A DNA stretch of 64,000 nucleotides, from contig JADLBR010000280.1 of the NCBI GenBank assembly GCA_020847615.1, positions 1-64,000 on the forward strand, written 5' to 3'. The notes beneath the pieces were generated by a model. The model worked only from the letters and a program-made list of their open reading frames with translations. It did not search any database and had not been told where the DNA came from. Shown here piece by piece: positions 15,938 through 22,978 of this stretch. Made by a program: the position numbers and the translations under genes. This stretch comes from Verrucomicrobiia bacterium. Its GTDB lineage: Bacteria > Verrucomicrobiota > Verrucomicrobiia > JADLBR01. Positions within the stretch are counted from its first letter, which is position 1. Every line of letters starts with the position of its first letter.

Positions 15938-17086
15938 ATGACTGGCGCGCATGGAGATCGGCGATCTGGATTAGCTCAGGTGATGCCGTGGGCCGCGCTG
16001 GCCCTCCTGCTATGGGGCTGCGGGCGCCGGGCGGAGGTCGCGCGGGAGGTGCCGCCGCGGCCCGTGGAGATCACGAACGCGGTATCCGCGGACGTGCCCG
16101 TCTATCTGGACGAGATCGGGACGTGCGGCGCGGTGGAGACGGTCATCATCCAGCCGCAGGTATCGGGCCGGGTGGCGGAGCTTCATTTTGAGGACGGGGC
16201 GGAGGTCGAGAAGGGGACGCTGCTGTTCACGATCGACGAGCGCCCCTTCCGCGCGGCGGTGGCGAGGGCCGAGGCCACGGTGGCGCAGGATCGCGCGAAG
16301 CTGGGGTTTGCGCGCGAGCGGCTGCTGCGCGCCGAGAAACTGCGCAAGGCGGGCACGATAGCGCCCGAGGAATTCGACGTGGCGAAGAGCGGGGCGGATG
16401 AGGCGGAGGCGCTCTTGAGGGCCGACGAGGCCGCGCTGGAGTCGGCTCGCATCAACCTGGGATATTGCCGGATCGTGTCGCCCATCGACGGGAGGCTCGG
16501 GGACCGCATGGTGGACGCCGGCAACATCGTGGAGGAGAACAAGGGGCGGCTGCTCGTGGTGAGGCGCCAGGACCCGATGTACGTGCACTTCACGATACCG
16601 GAGGCGGAGCTGCCGCGGGTGCGTCGATCGATGGAGGCCGGCGCGCTCAAGGTGCTGGCGAAGATCCCCTCGGATCCGGATGGCGAGAGAGAGGGAACGC
16701 TCGATTTCGTGGACAATACGGTGCAGGAGGATTCCGGCACGGTGAGGCTCCGGGCCCTGATGCCCAACGGCGACCGCCATTTCTGGCCGGGTCAGTTCGT
16801 GGAGGTTCGGCTGGTCCTCGAGGTGATGCGGGGCGCGCCCGTGGTGCCGTCGCGTGCGGTGCAGGTCGGCCAGCAGGGGCCGTTCGTTTTTGTCGTGGGC
16901 CAGGATGCCACGGTGGAGCTGAGGCGGGTGCGGCCCGGCCAGAAGCACGGGGATGACGTGGCGATCATCGAGGGCTTGCGCGCGGGAGAGACCGTGGTGA
17001 TCGCGGGACAGCTGGGCCTGGTGCCGGGGGCCAAGGTGGAGGTCGTCGGCGCCGGGCCGCCGGCGCCGGCGCCGACGTCGAAATGA
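15938..17086 (+). CDS. RND efflux periplasmic adaptor (membrane fusion protein)
   Basis: Membrane fusion protein of the HlyD/AcrA/MdtA type, 382 aa, which bridges an inner-membrane RND pump to an outer-membrane channel. A lipoprotein-type signal ends in LLLWGC (about residues 17-28). Then come the lipoyl-like half motifs (VSGRVAELHFEDGAEVEKGT and GYCRIVSPIDGRLGDRMVDAG), a coiled-coil hairpin between them (about residues 105-175), and the beta-barrel domain containing VHFTIPEAELPRV. The C-terminus (PPAPAPTSK) is Pro-rich. Its last four bases overlap the start of the pump gene, so the two are translationally coupled. No outer-membrane factor gene follows, so an unlinked TolC-like protein would be needed. 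Substrate is unknown. Confidence 0.93.
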   Translation: MTGAHGDRRSGLAQVMPWAALALLLWGCGRRAEVAREVPPRPVEITNAVSADVPVYLDEIGTCGAVETVIIQPQVSGRVAELHFEDGAEVEKGTLLFTIDERPFRAAVARAEATVAQDRAKLGFARERLLRAEKLRKAGTIAPEEFDVAKSGADEAEALLRADEAALESARINLGYCRIVSPIDGRLGDRMVDAGNIVEENKGRLLVVRRQDPMYVHFTIPEAELPRVRRSMEAGALKVLAKIPSDPDGEREGTLDFVDNTVQEDSGTVRLRALMPNGDRHFWPGQFVEVRLVLEVMRGAPVVPSRAVQVGQQGPFVFVVGQDATVELRRVRPGQKHGDDVAIIEGLRAGETVVIAGQLGLVPGAKVEVVGAGPPAPAPTSK

Positions 17087-20000
17087 CAAGTCTCTCGGAG
17101 CCGTTCATACGCCGGCCGGTCATGACGCTGCTCATGACGGCCACCATCATCCTCTTCGGGGTGATTTGTTTCAGGAAGCTGCCGGTGAACGACCTGCCCG
17201 CCGTGGATTTCCCCGTGATCCAGGTGAGGGCGACCTATCCGGGCGCGAACCCGGAGACGATGGCGGCCAGCGTGGCGACGCCGCTGGAGCGGGAGTTCAT
17301 CCAGATCCCGGGGATCGAGCTGATCACCTCGTCGAGCGCGCAGGGCTACACGAGCATCACGCTCCAGTTCGCGCTCTCAAAGCGCGTGGATGACGCGGCG
17401 ACAGACGTGCAGGCCGCGATCAGCCAGGCCTCGGGCACCCTGCCATCGGATCTCCCGTCGCCCCCGACGTTTTCGAAGTTCAACCCGAACGACCAGCCGA
17501 TCCTGTACATCGCGCTCACGAGCGAGTCGCTGTCGGTCTCGCGGCTGTACGACTACGCGAACGAGCAGGTCGGGCAGCGGATCCGCATCGTGGAGGGGGT
17601 CTCCGATGTCACGATCTATGGGTCCAAGGCGGCGATCCGTGTGAAGGTCGATCCCTCGGCGCTAGCGAGGCGTCGGCTGACTGTGGACGACGTGGCGGAG
17701 GCGATCCGGGCGGGGACCGGCTACGTGGGCGCGGGCCAGTTCGACGGGGAGGATCGCACATTCCTGCTGCAACCGCAGGGGCAGCTGGATAGCGCCGAGG
17801 CGTACGGGGACCTGGTGATCACGGAGCGTTCGGGCGCGCCGATCTTCCTGAGGGATGTGGCCGAGGTCCGGGATTCGATCGTGGACGAGAGGGCGGCCCG
17901 GCATTTCTGGGCGAGGGGTGTGGGGCAGCCGTCGGCGGCGGTCGTGATGGTCATATCCAGGCAGGCGGGCGCGAACGTGGTGGCGACGGTGAGGCGGATC
18001 CGGGAGCTGCTGCCGGCGCTGGAGCGCGAGCTCCCCGGGGCGGTGCGCCTGGTCCCGACCTTCGACCGGTCCGAGACCATCATCAATTCGGTCAAGGAGG
18101 TGCGCGCGACGCTGCTGATCGCCTTCGTGCTGGTGGTCGTGGTGACGTTCGCGTTCCTGGGCCGGGTGGGCGACACGATGATCCCGGTCGTCGCGATCCC
18201 GATGTCGATACTGATCACGTTCATCGCGATGTACGCGCTGGGCTACAGCGTCGACAACCTCTCTTTGCTCGCGCTGACGCTGGCGATCGGGTTTCTGGTG
18301 GATGACGCGATCGTCTTCCTCGAGAATGCCGTGCGGCGGATGGAGGCGGGCGAGACGGCGCTGATGGCTTCCATCCGCGGCGGACGGGAGATCGGGTTCA
18401 CGATCCTGTCGATGACGCTTTCGCTGGCGGCGGTGTTCATCCCGCTGCTCTTCATGCCCGGGCTGATCGGGAGGACCTTCCAGCAGTTCGCGGTGACGAT
18501 CATCGTGGCGATCCTGGCATCCGGGCTGGTGTCGTTGACCCTGACGCCGCTGATGTGCTCGCGCATGCTGGCGCGGCACGAGTCGGGGCGAAAGACCTGG
18601 GTGGAGCGGGTGGTCGGGGAGACGATACGCCGGGTCGTCGGGGTGTACGGTGCCAGCCTGTGGTTCTTTCTGCGGCACCGGTGGATCTCGGTGGTGGCGT
18701 GGGTCCTTTCGCTGGCGGGGACATTCGCGCTGCTGAAGGTCCTTCCGAAATCGTTCATCCCGACCGGCGACAGCGGGTTCGTGCGGGGCGTGTTCATGGC
18801 CCAGGAGGGGGCATCGCCCAAGCAGATGTGGGCGTACCAGGATCGGGTGGACGAGCTGCTGAGGGCGGATCCGGCGGTGGACATCGCGCTCACGGTGTCG
18901 GGCGCGCCGGGGCGGATCGCCTCATCGCAGGCGCTGGCGCTGGCGTTCCTCAGGCCGGCGGACCAGCGCCCGCCGATCGATCAGGTGATACTGCGGCTGT
19001 CGGAGGCGATGTCACGGATGCCCGGGCTGGTGCCGCTGTTGCAGGCGAATCCCGTCCTGCGGATCAGCGCGGGGGCGACATCGACATATCAGGGCAAGTA
19101 CGCGTTCTCGATGAGCGGGGTCGAGGCGGCGGACGTCTATCGCGGGGCGGCGGCCCTTGCCGAGAAGATGCGCGGTTTTCCCGGGTTCCTGTTCGTGAAT
19201 CTCGACCTGCGGCGCGATACCCCGAGCCTGGAGATCGACATCCTTCGGGACCAGGCGTCGTCGTACGGCATCTCGGCCCGGAGGATCCTGAACGCGCTGC
19301 GGAACGCGTACGCCCAGAACTACGTGTACCTGATCAAGCGTCCGACGGACCAGTACCAGGTTGTCGTCGAGGTGGCGGACGAATTGCGCCGCCGGCCGGA
19401 GGATCTGGGTCGGCTCTACGTGCGCACGGACGACGGGCAGAGGCTGGTGCCGCTGCGGGCGGTCGCGCGGTGGCGCGAGGTGCTGGGCCCGCAGTCGGTC
19501 AACCACATCAACCAGCTCCCGTCGGCGACGGTCTTCTTCAACCTGAAGTCGGGGGTGGCGGTGGGCGACGCGACGCGCTTCGTTGAGCGCGCGGCGCAGG
19601 AGGTGCTGCCCCCCGGCGTCACCGGGAGATTGGAGGGCGAGGCGAAGGTCTTCAAGGAGACCGTGCAGCAGCTTTCGGTGATGATGGTGTTCGCGGTGTT
19701 CGCGATGTACGTGATCCTGGGCATCCTCTACGAGAGCTTCATCCATCCGCTGACCGTGCTCTCGGCGTTGCCCGTGGCCACCGTGGGCGGCCTGGCGACG
19801 CTGGCGATCTTCGGGCGCGAGGCCGACCTCTACGCGTACGTGGGCATGTTCCTGCTGATCGGGCTGGTGAAGAAGAACGGGATCATGATGATCGACTTTG
19901 CGCTGCAGCGCATGCGGGAGGGGATGGCGGCCGCCGATGCGGCGCACGAGGCGTGCATGGAGAGGTTTCGCCCGATCATGATGACGACGGCGGCGGCGCT

Positions 20001-20220
20001 GATGGGGGCGGTGCCGCTGGCGCTCGGGCACGGGGCGGACGGCTCGTCCCGGCAGCCGCTGGGGCTGATCATCGTGGGTGGGTTGCTGGTATCTCAGCTG
20101 GTGACGCTCTACGTGACGCCGGTGATCTTCCTGTACTTCGAGGGCTTCCAGGCGCGCGTGCTGGACCGGATCCCGATTTTTCGATCGGGCGGGGAGCGGC
20201 GGGCGGCGGAGGAGGCGTGA
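17083..20220 (+). CDS. RND-family efflux pump, inner-membrane permease
   Basis: Resistance-nodulation-division transporter of 1045 aa, the usual length of AcrB/MdtB-type pumps, which exports hydrophobic compounds using the proton gradient. The N-terminal helix starts with FIRRPVMTLLMTATIILFG; two large periplasmic loops flank the first and second groups of helices. The proton-relay Asp pair is present in GFLVDDAIVFLENAVRR, and the second-half helix set contains LIGLVKKNGIMMIDFALQ and MTTAAALMGAVPLALGHGADG. It overlaps the adaptor gene by 4 bp (ATGA). The MdtB/C-like signature suggests the HAE1 group, but substrate cannot be predicted. No regulator gene is adjacent. Confidence 0.95.
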   Translation: MTSLSEPFIRRPVMTLLMTATIILFGVICFRKLPVNDLPAVDFPVIQVRATYPGANPETMAASVATPLEREFIQIPGIELITSSSAQGYTSITLQFALSKRVDDAATDVQAAISQASGTLPSDLPSPPTFSKFNPNDQPILYIALTSESLSVSRLYDYANEQVGQRIRIVEGVSDVTIYGSKAAIRVKVDPSALARRRLTVDDVAEAIRAGTGYVGAGQFDGEDRTFLLQPQGQLDSAEAYGDLVITERSGAPIFLRDVAEVRDSIVDERAARHFWARGVGQPSAAVVMVISRQAGANVVATVRRIRELLPALERELPGAVRLVPTFDRSETIINSVKEVRATLLIAFVLVVVVTFAFLGRVGDTMIPVVAIPMSILITFIAMYALGYSVDNLSLLALTLAIGFLVDDAIVFLENAVRRMEAGETALMASIRGGREIGFTILSMTLSLAAVFIPLLFMPGLIGRTFQQFAVTIIVAILASGLVSLTLTPLMCSRMLARHESGRKTWVERVVGETIRRVVGVYGASLWFFLRHRWISVVAWVLSLAGTFALLKVLPKSFIPTGDSGFVRGVFMAQEGASPKQMWAYQDRVDELLRADPAVDIALTVSGAPGRIASSQALALAFLRPADQRPPIDQVILRLSEAMSRMPGLVPLLQANPVLRISAGATSTYQGKYAFSMSGVEAADVYRGAAALAEKMRGFPGFLFVNLDLRRDTPSLEIDILRDQASSYGISARRILNALRNAYAQNYVYLIKRPTDQYQVVVEVADELRRRPEDLGRLYVRTDDGQRLVPLRAVARWREVLGPQSVNHINQLPSATVFFNLKSGVAVGDATRFVERAAQEVLPPGVTGRLEGEAKVFKETVQQLSVMMVFAVFAMYVILGILYESFIHPLTVLSALPVATVGGLATLAIFGREADLYAYVGMFLLIGLVKKNGIMMIDFALQRMREGMAAADAAHEACMERFRPIMMTTAAALMGAVPLALGHGADGSSRQPLGLIIVGGLLVSQLVTLYVTPVIFLYFEGFQARVLDRIPIFRSGGERRAAEEA

Positions 20221-20370
20221 GGGATTGATTCGCGGGGCGGGACTTCTTGGCGCTTGAGGATTATGCGAGGGGAGAGATACTCAAGTTCCTCGACGGCTCC
20301 GGTGCGCCCAACACGGGCGATGTGGCGTCGTGGTTTCGGTTACCCGACGGATCGAGGTCAGGAGGATGGC

Positions 20371-21228
20371 ATGGATGCGTGGACTAGGCGGCAATGGTTG
20401 GCGGGCATGGCGGTGGGGGGGATGTCAATGGCGCGTGCGTTTGGGGAGCCCGCGTCCCGTCGTTTCCGGATCGGGGCGTGCGACTGGTCGATCGGGAAGC
20501 AGGCGGACGTGGGGGCGCTGGCGGTCGCGAAAGCGATCGGCCTGGACGGGGTGCAGGTGAGCCTCGGGACCGAGAAGGACAACATGCACCTGCGTGCGCG
20601 GGAGGTGCAGGCGCAGTACAAGAAGGCATCGTCGGAGACGGGGGTGGCGGTGGCATCGCTGGCCATCGGGGAGATGAACCGGATCCCGTTCAAGAGTGAC
20701 CCCCGCACGATCGAGTGGGTGAGCGACAGCGTGGACGCCTGCGCGGCGATGGGGTGCAAAGTCGTGCTGCTGGCATTCTTTTCTGATGGAGACCTGAAGG
20801 GCGACAGGGCCGGTACGGACGAGGTGGTGAAGCGGCTCAAGGGGATAGCGCCGAAGGCGGAGAAGGCCGGGGTGATCCTCGGGATCGAGAGCTGGCTCAA
20901 CGCCGACGAACACCTCGACATCGTGCAGCGGGTGGGTTCACCGGCGGTGCAGGTCTACTATGATTTCGCGAACATGGAGAAGATGGGATACGACATCTAT
21001 TCCGACTTCAAGAGGCTGGGGAAGGAAAAGCTCATCTGCGAGGTGCACGCCAAAGAGAACGGATTTCTGCTGGGGCAGGGGAAGGTCGACTTCAAGCGGG
21101 TGCGCGAGGCGCTGGACGAGGTCGGCTATTCGGGATGGGTCCAGATCGAGGGAGCGGTGCCGAAGGGGGCCGAGATGGTCCCGAGCTACCGCGAGAATCT
21201 AAAATTCTTGCGGGGAGTATTGGGGTAG
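20371..21228 (+). CDS. Exported sugar phosphate isomerase/epimerase-like TIM-barrel protein
   Basis: 285-residue xylose-isomerase-like TIM-barrel protein. A twin-arginine-type signal (TRRQWLAGMAVGGMSMARAFG) predicts export. Metal-site residues typical of the epimerase family appear in GIESWLNADEH, VQVYYDFANMEKMG, CEVHAKENG and WVQIEGAV (Glu, Asp, His, Glu). The AGGAGG at 20360-20365 lies 5 bp before the ATG at 20371, which decides the start. Relatives include D-tagatose/D-psicose epimerase-like enzymes and proteins of unknown role that are very common in PVC polysaccharide loci. It is followed by rhaM and a Uro-D family gene in the same direction, separated by a repeat-bearing gap. Specific substrate is unknown. 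Confidence 0.85.
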   Translation: MDAWTRRQWLAGMAVGGMSMARAFGEPASRRFRIGACDWSIGKQADVGALAVAKAIGLDGVQVSLGTEKDNMHLRAREVQAQYKKASSETGVAVASLAIGEMNRIPFKSDPRTIEWVSDSVDACAAMGCKVVLLAFFSDGDLKGDRAGTDEVVKRLKGIAPKAEKAGVILGIESWLNADEHLDIVQRVGSPAVQVYYDFANMEKMGYDIYSDFKRLGKEKLICEVHAKENGFLLGQGKVDFKRVREALDEVGYSGWVQIEGAVPKGAEMVPSYRENLKFLRGVLG

Positions 21229-21489
21229 AGCCATCCGATTCGGACGTCATGCCCCGCGCGGTCGCCGGCGGGCGGGCCGTCGGGGCACCACGGGGGGCGA
21301 GGATTCGTAGCCGGTCGCCTCGGGCGATGGGCGGCCAAACGCGCACGCGTTCGGCTGCGGGAAGCGCTGCGGCTATTTTCAAGTCAGGTCCCATGGCGCA
21401 AATTGAGGGGAGATTTCTGTGGGCTCGGAAGGTTCGTCCGATGAGCATATACGGGAGATGATCGCGGCAGGCGGAGAAGTGGAGGGATC
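21229..21489. repeat. Gap with one GGCCAAACG-family repeat
   Basis: A forward copy of the dispersed repeat occupies 21320-21388, including CAAACGCGCACGCGTTCGG and ending with TTTTCAAGTCAGG. The remainder is the leader of rhaM; no convincing promoter hexamers. Confidence 0.7.
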
Positions 21490-21804
21490 GTGAGGCGCGT
21501 GGCGTTCAGGATGAAGCTAAAGACGGGTTGTGAGGCGGAGTACAAGAGGAGGCACGACGAGATCTGGCCAGATCTGTCGCGAAAACTGGCGGAGGCGGGC
21601 GTGTCCGACTATTCGATTTTCCTGGATCCGGAGACGCTGGCGCTGTTCGCGGTGCAGATGTTGTCCGGCGACAACACCGCGCATCTCCTGCCGCAGGATC
21701 CGGTGGTGCGCCGGTGGTGGGAGTACATGGCCGACATCATGGAGACGAATCCGGATAAGTCGCCCGTGTGTGTCCCGCTTCCCGAGATGTTCCACCACGA
21801 TTGA
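21490..21804 (+). CDS. rhaM: L-rhamnose mutarotase
   Basis: L-rhamnose mutarotase (RhaM/RhaU family), 104 aa, the family length, interconverting the alpha and beta anomers of L-rhamnose so that cytoplasmic catabolism is not limited by anomer supply. Conserved blocks are visible: FRMKLKTGCEAEYKRRHDEIW with the catalytic His, DYSIFLDPETLALFAV, and WWEYMADIMETNPDKSP, plus a C-terminal PLPEMFHHD. Start is a GTG at 21490 just after GGAGGG. The next gene starts 12 bp downstream, so the two are probably co-transcribed. The rhamnosidase at 52694-55666 would supply the sugar; no rhamnose isomerase or kinase is in the window. Confidence 0.93.
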   Translation: MRRVAFRMKLKTGCEAEYKRRHDEIWPDLSRKLAEAGVSDYSIFLDPETLALFAVQMLSGDNTAHLLPQDPVVRRWWEYMADIMETNPDKSPVCVPLPEMFHHD

Positions 21805-21816
21805 GGAAGTGAGCCG

Positions 21817-22917
21817 ATGACGCCGCGCGAGAGGGTGTTGCGGGCATTCAAGCGAGCGCCCGGATTGCCGGACCGGGTGCCCGTACAGTTCGAATTCTGC
21901 GCCCAGCTATACGAGCATTTCTCGGCGAAGCACGGCATCCCGATGAGGTACACGAGGAACCTCTTCGAGGACGTGACGTATCGGATCAGCGGCAACGAGA
22001 TCCGCACTGCGATGGGCTGCGACGTGGTGGTCACAGGCGCGGCGGAGCACGCCGGGTTTTTGCCGGAGAAGCGCGCGGACGGGACGTGGCTCAATGAGTA
22101 TGGCATGCGGATGAAGCAGGGGCCGATCTATGTGGAGGTGGTGGAGGCGCCCCTGCGTGATGTCGAGACCGCGGCCGATGTGGCCGCCTACCGGTGGCCG
22201 GATCCCGACGCGGCGGGGCGCTACGACGATGCGGCAGCGCTCGTGGCGGAGTTCAAGGACCGCTTCTTCATCATCGGCGACATCGAGGTCACCGTATTCT
22301 CCCTGGCCCAGATGCTGGTTGGCATGGAGAAGTTGTTGATGGATATGGCATGCGGGGAAGAGTACGTCGTGCCGCTGTTCGAGGCCTGCGGTGAGTTCCA
22401 AACGGCGGTCGGTTTGCGCCTGATCGAGCGTGGCGTGGACGCCATCTGGGTGGGGGACGATTTTGGGGGCCAGGATGGGCTGCTGATATCGCCGGGCATG
22501 TTCGAGGCGCAACTGATGCCGGTGTACGGGCGCATGATCGACCGGTTCAAGGCGGCCAATCCCGAGATCGTGCCCATCCTCCATTGCGATGGCGCGGTGA
22601 GCGAACTATTGCCGCAGATACGAGAGGTGGGCTTCGAGGTCTTCAACCCCGTGCAACCTGGGGTTCCGGGACATGGGCCGAAGGAGATGAAGGCGAGATT
22701 CGGCGATCTGTTCGCGTTCTGGGGCGCGATCGATCAGCAGTATTTGCTTCCGCGGGGGACGGACGCCGAACTGGAGGCGGACATCAAGGAGAAGATCGCG
22801 ATCCTGGGCGCGGGCGGCGGGTACATGATCTCGCCCGCGCACATCCTTCAGAGCGATGTTTCGCCGGAACGGGTGGAGACCTTCATCGCGATGTGCGTGG
22901 GGCATGGGGGGTACTGA
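21817..22917 (+). CDS. Uroporphyrinogen decarboxylase family protein (methyltransferase-like)
   Basis: 366-residue member of the URO-D superfamily. It does not look like a true HemE: it begins with the short TPRERVLRAFKR motif, contains VPILHCDGAVSELLPQIRE where methyltransferase members place a metal-binding His/Cys, and ends with the conserved GGGYMISPAHILQSDVSPE block, which is typical of MtaA/CmuA-like corrinoid or cobalamin methyltransferases and of a large unassigned group common in Lentisphaerae and Verrucomicrobia. It lies 12 bp after rhaM and reads in the same direction, so a link to sugar metabolism is likely but of unknown nature. I would not assign a reaction. Confidence 0.85.
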   Translation: MTPRERVLRAFKRAPGLPDRVPVQFEFCAQLYEHFSAKHGIPMRYTRNLFEDVTYRISGNEIRTAMGCDVVVTGAAEHAGFLPEKRADGTWLNEYGMRMKQGPIYVEVVEAPLRDVETAADVAAYRWPDPDAAGRYDDAAALVAEFKDRFFIIGDIEVTVFSLAQMLVGMEKLLMDMACGEEYVVPLFEACGEFQTAVGLRLIERGVDAIWVGDDFGGQDGLLISPGMFEAQLMPVYGRMIDRFKAANPEIVPILHCDGAVSELLPQIREVGFEVFNPVQPGVPGHGPKEMKARFGDLFAFWGAIDQQYLLPRGTDAELEADIKEKIAILGAGGGYMISPAHILQSDVSPERVETFIAMCVGHGGY

Positions 22918-22950
22918 TCGTGGTCTACCCGGCCAAGTCTTTTCCGGCTC

Positions 22951-22978
22951 GGCCATGGCGTTCGGCTACGAGAAGTCA
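22951..22978. repeat. Partial GGCCAAACG-family repeat at the batD-E stop
   Basis: GGCCATGGCGTTCGGCTACG followed by AGAAGTCA matches the right half of the dispersed repeat. The terminal TCA is the complement of the TGA stop of the leftward gene, so the repeat supplies that stop codon. Confidence 0.5.
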
